Assembly (NCBI RefSeq): GCF_026339955.1
Contig: NZ_JAPEPW010000001.1
Location: 5,389,001 to 5,453,000 of the forward strand
Direction: 5' to 3'
Length of the DNA: 64,000 nucleotides
DNA from: Streptomyces sp. NBC_01549
Lineage (GTDB): Bacteria; Actinomycetota; Actinomycetes; Streptomycetales; Streptomycetaceae
Shown: one piece after another, positions 15,775 to 23,866 of the stretch
Position numbering within the stretch: position 1 is the stretch's first letter
Layout: each line of letters starts with the position of its first letter
Made by a program: the position numbers and the translations under genes
Notes under the pieces: model-generated
Told to the model about the DNA's origin: nothing
Seen by the model: the letters and a program-made list of their open reading frames with translations, nothing else
Databases searched by the model: none

Positions 15775-16818
15775 TCAAGGGCCGGACGGGCCGGGGGAGT
15801 CCAGCCGCGCCAGCGCGCTCGTCGCCCGGGCGCGGGTCACGGGGTCACTCCCGCGGGTGAGGGCGCGCAGGACCGGCAGGCCGTGGGGGTTGCCCAGGCG
15901 GCCCAGTACGTCCGCGCCGAAGGCCCGGCGCAGGGGGTCGGGGTCGGCGCACCACTGGACCGCCGCCCGGAACGTCTCCTCGTCACCGCGCAGGCCCAGT
16001 GCCGTCGCCGCTTCGGTCCAGTCGTCGTTGTCGGGGTCGGCGGGGCGCAGGGCACGGGCGGCCAGTTCGGCGACGGGCGCGGCGATGCCGAGGGCGGATT
16101 CGAGGAGGGTCGCTATCGCGGCGTGGCCCGTCTGCTGGTCGTTGCCCGCGACGGGGTCCCCGGCCGGGCCCAGGAGTTGGACCTCGACGGTGATGCCGCC
16201 GTCCTCCGGATGGCGGTGGGTGACGGAGGGGTGGCCGGGGCCCCAGGTCTCTTCCAGGCCCGCGCGCACTTCGGCCTCCACGTCGAGGGTGAGCCTGCGG
16301 TGGGCCTCTGCGAGCGCCGCCGAGCGCGCCCGCGCTCCGCGCCGCAGGAGGGCACGTACACAGCCGGGCGAGCCACGGCGGGCGGCCGCGACGAGCGGGG
16401 GCTCACCCGTCGGGCCCGGGCGGTCGGGGTCCGCACCGGCCGCGAGGAGCTCCGTCACCACCGCGACCCGCCCCAGCCGCACCGCCCACGTCAGCGCCGT
16501 GAACCCGAACTCCTCCACCGTGTCCGGCGCGGCCCCGGCCGCCAGCAGGGCGCGTACGACCTCCGTGTGCCCACCGCACGCCGCCCCGCACAGCGGCGCG
16601 TCCGTGCCCTGGCTGAGCCGGTCGGGCGCGGCCCCGGCGGCCAGCAGCAGTCGTACGACGCCGGGCCGATCGCTCACCGCCGCCAGATACAGCGCCGTCT
16701 GGCCGTCCTCGTCCACCGCGTCCGGGCTCACACCGGAGCGCAGCAGCCGCACCACCGCGTCCTGGTCCCCCTCGTACACAGCCGTGAAGAGGTGTGCCGC
16801 GGGGTCGTTCGTGCTCAT
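15775..16818 (-). CDS. Ankyrin-repeat protein with C-terminal HEAT-like region
   Basis: 347 residues. ATG 16818 (MSTNDPAAHLF) is chosen over an upstream in-frame ATG because GAGGG sits about seven bases before it and repeats start at once. Four to five ankyrin repeats cover roughly residues 8-165 (DGQTALYLAAVSDRPGVVRLLLAAGA and similar 33-residue units). A 100-residue middle part lacks recognisable repeats, and the end (DPLRRAFGADVLGRLG...LPVLRALTRGSDPVTRARATSALARL) looks like two HEAT repeats. No catalytic motif or signal peptide. Probably a cytosolic protein-binding scaffold of unknown partner. Confidence 0.75.
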   Translation of the reverse strand: MSTNDPAAHLFTAVYEGDQDAVVRLLRSGVSPDAVDEDGQTALYLAAVSDRPGVVRLLLAAGAAPDRLSQGTDAPLCGAACGGHTEVVRALLAAGAAPDTVEEFGFTALTWAVRLGRVAVVTELLAAGADPDRPGPTGEPPLVAAARRGSPGCVRALLRRGARARSAALAEAHRRLTLDVEAEVRAGLEETWGPGHPSVTHRHPEDGGITVEVQLLGPAGDPVAGNDQQTGHAAIATLLESALGIAAPVAELAARALRPADPDNDDWTEAATALGLRGDEETFRAAVQWCADPDPLRRAFGADVLGRLGNPHGLPVLRALTRGSDPVTRARATSALARLDSPGPSGP

Positions 16819-16889
16819 CCTTCGACCCTCGCTCGTGAAGGACGCGAGAGGCAAAGCCTTTTGGGGTGGTGTGTCTCACCTCCCACGTC

Positions 16890-17786
16890 TCACGTGTCGC
16901 ACACCAGCACCGTCCTGCACAGGGTGCAGCGCGCCCGTACCCGGCCCCGGACCGGTACCCGGATCCGCTGGTGGCAGGTCGGGCAGGGGAAGGAGACGCG
17001 GAGGGGGCCGCGGCTGTCGGGGCTGAACGCGTAGGGGACGCCGGCGTGCGGGCCCGGGGTGTGCTGGTCCTGGGCGTGCCGGCGGTCCTTCGCGTAGCGG
17101 CGGCGGCCCGCCCAGCCGGCCGCGGTCAGCGGGGGCTGCTGCTCGTCGCGGCGGGCCTGCGCCATGCCCCGCGTGTACGCCGTGTACGCCTGCGGGCTGG
17201 TGAACCAGATCGAGGGGTCCTCGCCGAAGACCAGGGAGCGTTTGGCGAGGACGTAGCCGAATTCCTCCGGGGTGAGGTAGCCGAGCTTCTGCGAGGAGGC
17301 GGCGTCCTCCCGGTAGGCGTCGAGAAGCAGCCAGCCCGCGCCGAGGTAGGTCGCCGCGGTGTCGGTGAGGATCTCGTTGTCGCGCGTGCCGGGGAAGTAG
17401 AGGTCGAGGCGGTGCAGATAGACGTGCATCACCTCATGGGCGAGGGCCGCGCCGATGTCCCGGCGGTAGGAGCGGAAGCGGTCGTTCAGTTCGACGAAGT
17501 ACTCGGGACCCGCCGTGAGTTCGACGTTGGCCGCCTGGGTCATCTCGCGGAAGCCGATGATCAGCCGGGCGTCCGGGAGGTGGTAGTGACGCACCATCTC
17601 GCGGGCCACGCGCTGCGCGCCCAGATGCAGGTCGTCGATGTCGCCGAAGGCCACGTCGGCGGGGGCCACGCTGGTCGCGAAGGTGTGGATGGTGTCGTAC
17701 GAGAGCCGCTTGTAGAGCGCGGTGATCGATGCCCGCACCGTGTCCAGATGCGGGAAGCCGTGCTCGACGGGTCCGCCGTTCGCCAC
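16890..17786 (-). CDS. Putative zinc metallopeptidase with C-terminal zinc ribbon
   Basis: 298 residues. GTG 17786 follows AGGGGG at seven bases, better than starts further upstream. A HEVMH sequence near residue 115 (AALAHEVMHVYLHRLDLYF) is a HExxH zincin site; ILTDTAATYLGAG about 25 residues later could give the third ligand. The C-terminus has paired cysteines (CPTCHQRI and CTLCRTV), a small zinc ribbon preceded by a basic, Pro-rich linker. No signal peptide, so probably cytosolic. I do not recognise a named family; the peptidase role rests on the motif only. Confidence 0.65.
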   Translation of the reverse strand: MANGGPVEHGFPHLDTVRASITALYKRLSYDTIHTFATSVAPADVAFGDIDDLHLGAQRVAREMVRHYHLPDARLIIGFREMTQAANVELTAGPEYFVELNDRFRSYRRDIGAALAHEVMHVYLHRLDLYFPGTRDNEILTDTAATYLGAGWLLLDAYREDAASSQKLGYLTPEEFGYVLAKRSLVFGEDPSIWFTSPQAYTAYTRGMAQARRDEQQPPLTAAGWAGRRRYAKDRRHAQDQHTPGPHAGVPYAFSPDSRGPLRVSFPCPTCHQRIRVPVRGRVRARCTLCRTVLVCDT

Positions 17787-17861
17787 GTCCGTACCCCCTG
17801 AAGACGCCGGCCCTCCTGCACTCCACTCTAAGCGCGGTTCCGGTGGGCGGCGGGGTGCGGC

Positions 17862-17928
17862 TGGCCGAAACGGGGTCCTTGCCGGGGCGCCCCGGTCTCT
17901 AAATAATTCGCAAAGGCTTGGCGGGTGC
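17862..17928 (+). promoter_or_regulatory. Possible promoter and AdpA-like sites of the trypsin gene
   Basis: The 230-bp gap before the trypsin gene holds an unusually A/T-rich stretch, TAAATAATTC at 17900-17909, which could serve as a -10 region; TTGCCG at 17879 is a poor -35 candidate with a short spacer. TGGCCGAAAC (17862) and TGGCGGGTGC (17919) each differ by one base from the AdpA consensus TGGCSNGWWY. In S. griseus the homologous sprT gene is AdpA-dependent. The sites are weak and this is inference only. Confidence 0.3.
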
Positions 17929-18016
17929 ATGTCACCAGATGTGTGCGGTGGACGTCGCGTCACGCGGCCTCGGTGCGACCCCGCCCGGCTTCCAACCCCC
18001 CACGAGAGGAAGCACG

Positions 18017-18799
18017 TTGAAGTCTCCGAAGAAGTTCACGGGCCTCAAGAGAGTCCTCGCCCTCGGCGCCGTCACCCTCGCCACCGTCTCGCTCCAGCCC
18101 GTCTCCGCACAGGCCGCGCCCACGCCCGTCGTCGGCGGCACCCGCGCGGCGCAGGGAGAGTTCCCGTTCATGGTCAGACTCTCCATGGGCTGCGGCGGCG
18201 CGCTCTACACCCAGCAGATCGTCCTCACCGCCGCACACTGTGTCAGCGGCTCCGGCAACAACACCTCCATCACCGCCACCACCGGCGTCGTCGACCTGCA
18301 GAGCAGCAGCGCGACCAAGGTCAAGTCGACCAAGGTGCTCCAGGCGCCCGGCTACAACGGCAAGGGCAAGGACTGGGCGCTGATCAAACTCGCCTCGCCC
18401 GTCAACCAGCCCACACTGAAGATCGCCACCACCACCGCGTACAACAACGGCAACTTCACCATCGCCGGGTGGGGCGCCGCACGCGAGGGCGGCGCCCAGC
18501 AGCGCTACCTCCTCAAGGCCACCGTTCCCTTCGTGAGCGACGCCACCTGTCAGCAGGCGTACGGCAGCGATCTCGTGCCCGGCGACGAGATCTGCGCCGG
18601 GTTCGTCCAGCAGGGCGGGGTCGACACCTGCCAGGGTGACTCCGGCGGCCCGATGTTCCGCAAGGACGACTCCGGGGCGTTCATCCAGGTCGGGATCGTC
18701 AGTTGGGGACAGGGCTGTGCGGAGCCGGGGTATCCCGGGGTGTACTCCGAGGTCTCGACCTTCGCCGCCGACATAGCCAGAGCGGCGTCCACCCTGTAG
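18017..18799 (+). CDS. sprT: Secreted trypsin-like serine protease
   Basis: 260 residues from a TTG start with GAGAGGA upstream. Signal peptide of about 36 residues ending SAQA-A, short propeptide (APTP), then mature VVGGTRAAQGEFPFMV. Catalytic triad visible as His in TAAHC, Asp in KDWALIKL and Ser in GDSGGP. The Asp in VDTCQGDSGGP at the base of the S1 pocket gives trypsin specificity for Lys/Arg. Cysteine pairs match S. griseus trypsin, to which most of the chain is nearly identical as I recall it. Extracellular; secreted by the Sec route and activated by removal of the propeptide. An interspersed repeat begins just after the stop. Confidence 0.95.
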   Translation: MKSPKKFTGLKRVLALGAVTLATVSLQPVSAQAAPTPVVGGTRAAQGEFPFMVRLSMGCGGALYTQQIVLTAAHCVSGSGNNTSITATTGVVDLQSSSATKVKSTKVLQAPGYNGKGKDWALIKLASPVNQPTLKIATTTAYNNGNFTIAGWGAAREGGAQQRYLLKATVPFVSDATCQQAYGSDLVPGDEICAGFVQQGGVDTCQGDSGGPMFRKDDSGAFIQVGIVSWGQGCAEPGYPGVYSEVSTFAADIARAASTL

Positions 18800-18833
18800 G
18801 GGCTGCGCCCCCGCCATCCCCGGCGTGTTCTTC

Positions 18834-19033
18834 GGCCGCGGGCGGGCGGGGGCTGGTCGCGCAGTTCCCCGCGCCCCTGAGGCCGGGGCTGCGCCCCGGA
18901 TCCCCCGCCCGGGCCGCTTCGTTCGGCTGCCGGTCAGTGGGGGCTGAGCGCGCAGTTCCCCGCGCCCCTGGAGGGGCGCTGCGCGCACCCTCCAGCCCGT
19001 CCGGCGTTTGAGGACGAGGTCGAAGGCCGATGC
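18834..19033. repeat. Interspersed repeat (copy B), partly duplicated
   Basis: Contains GCGCAGTTCCCCGCGCCCCT twice, near 18859 and 18950, then CAGCCCGTCCGGCGTTTGAG near 18992. These are the same core words as in the elements at 3669 and 23490. The right-hand terminal repeat of copy A is missing, so this copy is rearranged. A decayed echo of the second core word follows at about 19139-19165. It separates the trypsin gene from an AraC-like fragment. Confidence 0.7.
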
Positions 19034-19641
19034 CCCACCCACCCCACGCTCGCACAAGGGGGGACACCAATACTCACTCATGCGCGTCAGAACTCACTCG
19101 AACTCAGCCAAACCGCAGAAGATCCCAACCCCCGTGTCCGGCCCGGAAGTTTGAGGAGGGCGTCCGCGGCGCCACGCGCCTCTACGGTGCCCCGGTACAG
19201 CCCGCGGCCACCATCCATCGGCGGCCCCCGAACGGCACCCGCCCCACACCCCCACCGTCGAACGCGTCAAGCCGCAGCCCCGCGCCCGCACCCCGTGCAG
19301 ATTCCGTCGCCGAGCACGCGGCCCGACACGGCATGACCTTCGCCGGACTGCGCGCCGCCGTCCGCCGCGGCGCGGGCCGCAGCCCCAAGGACTACCTCCT
19401 CGGGATCCGCCTGGGCCGCGCCAAGGAGCTCCTCGCCGCCACCGAACTCCCCGTCGCCGCGGTCGCCCGAGGCGTGGGCTACGACGACCCCGCCTACTTC
19501 TCCCGCCTGTTCACCCGCCGTGTCGGCATGGCCCCCGTCCGCTTCCGCGAACAGCAGGGCCGCACCCTCTCCGGCGGCTGGAGCGACCGCATGCCCGACC
19601 CCGACGATCCGCCCGTGATCGAGCCCCGGAACGCCACGTAG
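19030..19641 (+). pseudogene. AraC-type DNA-binding domain, probably 5'-truncated
   Basis: The frame from about 19285 to 19600 encodes a two-helix-turn-helix AraC domain (SVAEHAARHGMTFAGLRAAVRRGAGRSPKDYL, then AKELLAATELPVAAVARGVGYDDPAYFSRLFTRRVGMAPVRFRE). Upstream, in place of the usual cupin-like sensor domain of about 150 residues, there is only basic, Pro/Ser-rich sequence, partly derived from decayed interspersed repeat. The nearest good internal ATG (19333) would remove the first DNA-binding helix. I therefore read it as a regulator that lost its 5' half beside the repeat, although a short translated HTH protein is possible. It lies just upstream of the chorismate mutase gene. Confidence 0.5.
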
Positions 19642-19652
19642 GGTTGGTCCCC

Positions 19653-20048
19653 ATGACCACCAGCAACACCAGCAACACCAGCGACACGAACAACACGAAC
19701 GACACGAACGACGGGGTGGGCGACGAGGTCGACCCCGCCGTGCGCGCGGAACTCGCCCGGCTGCGCGACAGCATCGACAACATCGACGCCGCCGTCGTCC
19801 ACATGCTCGCCGAACGCTTCAAATGCACCCAACAGGTCGGCCACCTCAAGGCCGCCCACCAGCTGCCGCCCGCCGACCCGTCCCGCGAGGCCCACCAGAT
19901 CGCCCGGCTGCGGCGCCTCGCCGAGAGCGCCAAGCTGGATCCGGCCTTCGCGGAAAAGTTGCTGAATTTCATCATCGCCGAGGTCATCCGCCACCACGAG
20001 AGCATCGCGGACGGCGCCGGGCGCGGCACCGCGGCCACGGGGGAGTGA
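19653..20048 (+). CDS. Chorismate mutase (AroQ class)
   Basis: 131 residues from ATG 19653, GTAGGG upstream. AroQ helical fold: LRDSIDNIDAAVVHMLAERFKCTQQVGHLKA gives helix 1 with the conserved Arg and Lys contacts, followed by PPADPSREAHQIARLRRLAESAKLDPAFAEKLLNFIIAEVIRHHE. It converts chorismate to prephenate for phenylalanine and tyrosine synthesis, in the cytosol. The first ~25 residues are only Asn, Thr, Ser and Asp, encoded by short tandem ACC AGC AAC-type codons, and are not part of the fold. No aromatic-pathway neighbours are present. Confidence 0.85.
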   Translation: MTTSNTSNTSDTNNTNDTNDGVGDEVDPAVRAELARLRDSIDNIDAAVVHMLAERFKCTQQVGHLKAAHQLPPADPSREAHQIARLRRLAESAKLDPAFAEKLLNFIIAEVIRHHESIADGAGRGTAATGE

Positions 20049-20221
20049 CACCGGGCGCCCCAGCGTGCATCCTGCGTGAGCACTCCCTGTCAGGTGTCAG
20101 GCCAATGGCACATGCCGGTCGTCCGTCCGTACGGGCCCCAGGGCGCCCGCCCTCCGTGTCACCCGCCACCCGCCCGTACCGGCCCGGGCAGGCGTGTGGC
20201 CGATCGAGGGGACGTCGGGCC

Positions 20222-20725
20222 ATGCCGTCGGATGCCAAGATCCTCATCGTCGACGACCACGAGGACACGCTGTACGCGCTCGAAAGCGCCCTCGCCCCGC
20301 TGGGCCACCCCATGACCCGCGCGACCAGCGGCGACGACGCCCTCAAGGAAGTACTGCGCGGCCAGATCGGACTGCTCCTCCTCGACGTGCGCATGCCCGG
20401 CGTCAGCGGCCTCGACGTCGTGCGCTACATGCGCCGCGTCGAACAGACCCAGCACATCCCGGTCATCCTGCTCACCGGCTTCGGCCCGGACACCGAGCTG
20501 TCCGCCACCGCGTTCACCCTCGGCGTCGCCGACCTCGTCATGAAACCCGTCGACCCCTGGACCCTGCGTACCAAGGTCCGCTACCTGTACGACACCCACC
20601 GGCGCCACCGCGCCCTGGAGGCGGAGGTACGCGAGTTACGCGCCCAGATGAAGAAACGCGCCGCACCGCCCGCCCCGAGCCGCCCCCACCCCGAACACCC
20701 CCGAGCACCCCTGAGTGCCCCCTGA
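20222..20725 (+). CDS. Orphan receiver-domain response regulator without output domain
   Basis: 167 residues from ATG 20222, GAGGGGA upstream. A full receiver domain: DDHEDT acidic pair near residue 11, phospho-acceptor Asp in LLLLDVRMPG near residue 55, Thr in LLTGF and Lys in VMKPVD. After residue 120 comes a short helical segment (RRHRALEAEVRELRAQMKKR) that may form a coiled coil, then a Pro-rich tail. No DNA-binding domain or adjacent kinase. Leu139 is encoded by TTA (20636-20638), the only in-frame TTA I found in the window, so translation should depend on the bldA tRNA. It probably signals by protein contact. Confidence 0.85.
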   Translation: MPSDAKILIVDDHEDTLYALESALAPLGHPMTRATSGDDALKEVLRGQIGLLLLDVRMPGVSGLDVVRYMRRVEQTQHIPVILLTGFGPDTELSATAFTLGVADLVMKPVDPWTLRTKVRYLYDTHRRHRALEAEVRELRAQMKKRAAPPAPSRPHPEHPRAPLSAP

Positions 20726-20840
20726 CCACGCCGCTCCCACCGTGACCATGTCGAACCAACGCCCCACTGATGCCGCACCGACGCCACGCAAAAGCCGCAT
20801 ACTGGGCCACCCCTGTGCCCTGCCCGAGCCATCAGGCAGC

Positions 20841-23429
20841 ATGTCCCCCATGTCCGTACTGACGCGCGACGAAGCGCAGACCCGTGCCCAGCTCCTCGAC
20901 GTCCACCACTACGGGATCGCACTTGACGTGACCCGCGGGGACGAGACCTTCGACTCCCTGACCGTCATCCGCTTCACCGCCCGCGCCGACGCGGACACCT
21001 TCGTCGAGCTGAAGCCCGCCGAGCTGCGCTCCGTCACCCTCGACGGACAACCCCTCGACCCCGAGACCCTCGACGAGAACCGGCTGCCCCTCAAGGGCCT
21101 CACCGCGGGCGAGCACGAACTGCGCGTCGACACACGGATGCGCTACTCCCGCACCGGCGAGGGCATGCACCGCTTCACCGACCCCACCGACGGTGAGACC
21201 TACCTCTACACCCAGCTGTTCATGGAGGACGTCCAGCGCGTCTTCGCCGCCTTCGACCAGCCCGACCTGAAGGCCGTCTTCGAACTCTCCGTGACCGCCC
21301 CCGACGGCTGGACCGTCCTCGCCAACGGCGTCACCGAACACCTCGGCGAGGGCCGCTGGCAGGCCGCCCCCACCCCGCTGATCTCCACCTACCTCGTCGC
21401 CGTCGCCGCCGGCCCCTGGCACTCCGTCCGCACCGAGCACCGCGGCCTGCCCTTCGGCATCCACTGCCGCCGCTCGCTCGCCCCCTACCTCGACGCCGAC
21501 GCCGACGAGATCCTCGACATCACCCGCGCCTGCTTCGACCGCTACCACGAGAAGTTCGACGAGCCCTACCCCTTCGACTCCTACGACCAGGCGTTCGTCC
21601 CCGAATTCAACGCCGGCGCCATGGAGAACCCCGGCCTCGTCACCTTCCGCGACGAGTTCGTCTACCGCTCCGCCGTCACCGACACCGAACGCCAGACCCG
21701 CGCCATGGTCATCGCCCACGAAATGGCCCACATGTGGTTCGGCGACCTCGTCACCCTGCGCTGGTGGGACGACATCTGGCTGAACGAGTCCTTCGCCGAG
21801 TACATGGGCTACCAGACCCTCACCGAAGCCACCCGCTTCACCGACACCTGGACCGACTTCGGCGTCACCCGCAAACCCTGGGGCTACGACGCCGACCAGC
21901 GCCCCTCCACCCACCCCGTCGCCCCCGACCCGGACGCCGTCCCCGACACCGCGTCCGCCATGCTCAACTTCGACGGCATCTCCTACGCCAAGGGCGCCTC
22001 GGCCCTGCGCCAACTCGTCACCTGGCTCGGCGAGAAGGACTTCCTGGCCGGCATCAACACCCACTTCGCCCGCCACCGGTTCGCCAACGCCACCCTCGCC
22101 GACTTCATCGACAACCTCGCCTCCGCCACCGAACGCGACGTCCACGCCTGGGCCGACTCCTGGCTGCGCACCACCGGCGTCGACACCCTCACCCCCGAAG
22201 TCCGAACCGAGGACGGGAACTGGCACCTCGACATCCGGCACGAGCCCAGCCCCGGAGTCTGGTCCAAGCCCGACCCCACCAAGAGCCGCGACGGCCTCAC
22301 CCATCTCACCACCCTCGAGTCGCTCGGCGGCAAGCGCCCGCACCGCATCACCATCGGCGTCTACGACCACGACCTCCACGACGCGCGCCTCCTGACCCCG
22401 CGCCATCGCCTGGAGGCGGACCTCCCCACCACCGGCAACACCGGCATCAGCGCCGCCGGCCCACGCCCCGCCCTCGTCCTCCTCAACGACGGCGACTTCA
22501 CCTACGCCAAGATCCGCTTCGACGCCGAGTCCCTCGACGCCGTCCGCACACGCCTCTCCGGACTGCCCGAACCCCTCACCCGCGCCGTCGTCTGGAACGC
22601 CCTGCGCGACGCCGTCCGCGACGGCGAACTCCCCGCCATGGCCTACGTGGACGCCACCCGTGCCCACCTCCCGCACGAGACCGACCTCGCCCTCGTCCAA
22701 GGCGTCCTGTCCTTCGCGGCCGCCCACGTCGCCGACCGCTACCTCGCCCCCGAGGACCGACCCACCGCCCTCGCTACCCTCACCGACCTCTGCCGCGACC
22801 TCATCCGCCGCACCGAGGACGGCTCCAACCCCGGCCTGCGCCTCACCGCCGTACGCCACTTCATCGACGTCGCCGCCCACCCCGACACCATCAGCGCCTG
22901 GTTCTCCGAAGGAACCGTCCCCGGCGGCCCCGAACTCGACCCCGAACTGCGCTGGCGCATCCTCGGCCGGCTCGCCGTCCTCGGCGCCATCGACGACGCC
23001 GTCATCGACGCCGAACTCGTCCAGGACCCCAGCGCCACCGGCCAGGAAGGCGCCGCCCGCTGCCGCGCCGCGCTGCCCGACCCCGAGGCCAAACGCCACG
23101 CCTGGGAGGAGATGTTCACCTCCGACCACCTCTCCAACTACCTCTTCACCGCCACCGCCCGGGGCTTCTGGCAGCCCGAACAGACCGACCTCGTCCGGGA
23201 GTACGTCGAGCGCTACTGGGCCGACGCCGTCGCCCTCGCCGCACGCCGGGGCCCCGCCATCGCCGACGCGGCCGGGCGCTACGCGTTCCCCGTCCACGCG
23301 GTCACCCCCGAAACCCTCGCCCTCGGCGAAGCCTGCCTCCGCGACGCCGACCCCATCCCCGCCCTCCGCCGCAAACTCGTCGACCAACTCGACGACCTGT
23401 CAAGGGCCCTGAAGGTACGAACCGCCTGA
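20841..23429 (+). CDS. pepN: Aminopeptidase N (M1 family)
   Basis: About 862 residues. ATG 20841 has a weak AGG upstream; ATG 20850 (MSVLTRDEAQ) is an equally plausible start and fits the family N-terminus. M1 architecture: beta-saddle domain (LLDVHHYGIALDVTRG), GAMEN substrate motif (NAGAMENPG, about residue 258), zinc site HEMAHMWFGD at about 293-302 with the third ligand in NESFAEY, then the ERAP1-like helical C-terminal domain. Removes N-terminal residues from peptides in the cytosol. Streptomyces usually also has a main pepN, so this could be a second copy. The stop is followed by repeat copy C. Confidence 0.92.
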   Translation: MSPMSVLTRDEAQTRAQLLDVHHYGIALDVTRGDETFDSLTVIRFTARADADTFVELKPAELRSVTLDGQPLDPETLDENRLPLKGLTAGEHELRVDTRMRYSRTGEGMHRFTDPTDGETYLYTQLFMEDVQRVFAAFDQPDLKAVFELSVTAPDGWTVLANGVTEHLGEGRWQAAPTPLISTYLVAVAAGPWHSVRTEHRGLPFGIHCRRSLAPYLDADADEILDITRACFDRYHEKFDEPYPFDSYDQAFVPEFNAGAMENPGLVTFRDEFVYRSAVTDTERQTRAMVIAHEMAHMWFGDLVTLRWWDDIWLNESFAEYMGYQTLTEATRFTDTWTDFGVTRKPWGYDADQRPSTHPVAPDPDAVPDTASAMLNFDGISYAKGASALRQLVTWLGEKDFLAGINTHFARHRFANATLADFIDNLASATERDVHAWADSWLRTTGVDTLTPEVRTEDGNWHLDIRHEPSPGVWSKPDPTKSRDGLTHLTTLESLGGKRPHRITIGVYDHDLHDARLLTPRHRLEADLPTTGNTGISAAGPRPALVLLNDGDFTYAKIRFDAESLDAVRTRLSGLPEPLTRAVVWNALRDAVRDGELPAMAYVDATRAHLPHETDLALVQGVLSFAAAHVADRYLAPEDRPTALATLTDLCRDLIRRTEDGSNPGLRLTAVRHFIDVAAHPDTISAWFSEGTVPGGPELDPELRWRILGRLAVLGAIDDAVIDAELVQDPSATGQEGAARCRAALPDPEAKRHAWEEMFTSDHLSNYLFTATARGFWQPEQTDLVREYVERYWADAVALAARRGPAIADAAGRYAFPVHAVTPETLALGEACLRDADPIPALRRKLVDQLDDLSRALKVRTA

Positions 23430-23489
23430 CCACGACCTCCACCCACAGTCCGGCGGAGACCGCTCACACAGTTCCCCACGCCCCCACCC

Positions 23490-23704
23490 ACCCGCTTCGT
23501 TTCGGCCGCGGGCCGGTGGGGGCTGGTCGCGCAGTTCCCCGCGCCCCTAAAGGCGCTGGCGCGCATCTCTCAGCCCGTCCGGCGTTTGAGGACGAGGCCG
23601 TTCAGGCCGATGCGGGGGTCTGGGGGCGGCAGCCCCCAGTGGGGTCGAAGGGGCGGAGCCCCCGGGGATGGGACGGGTAGGGGCGGCGGGGGCGAGGAAA
23701 CCCG
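23490..23704. repeat. Interspersed repeat (copy C)
   Basis: Holds GCGCAGTTCCCCGCGCCCCT near 23530, CAGCCCGTCCGGCGTTTGAG near 23573, and the right-hand terminal word ATGGGACGGGTAGGGGCGGC near 23668, identical to the end of copy A. The left terminal repeat is absent. It occupies the centre of the 437-bp gap between pepN and the decarboxylase gene. The rest of that gap (23705-23866) has no gene; a DmdR/IdeR-type iron box was looked for and not found. Confidence 0.7.
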
Positions 23705-23866
23705 GTCCGGCATCGGCGCGGCGTCTAGCACCTCCACCCCCCACCCACATTTCCTCCACCCCCCAGTACCCCCTTTCGGGTCGGATCGTTGACCTTTCAG
23801 GGCGCGCAGACCCCATCCCCGTACAGGCTGGTAACCCCCTGCCGCGCGCCCACCGGAGGACACCTC

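Noticed and set aside
20832..23387. An 851-codon open frame on the minus strand across pepN
   Set aside because: It is antisense to an M1 aminopeptidase with all catalytic motifs; the translation is Gly/Val/Glu-rich low complexity caused by third-position G/C bias.
23705..23866. Iron box (DmdR1/IdeR) upstream of the decarboxylase gene
   Set aside because: No sequence resembling TTAGGTTAGGCTCACCTAA was found; only a TTGACC with no matching -10 at normal spacing.
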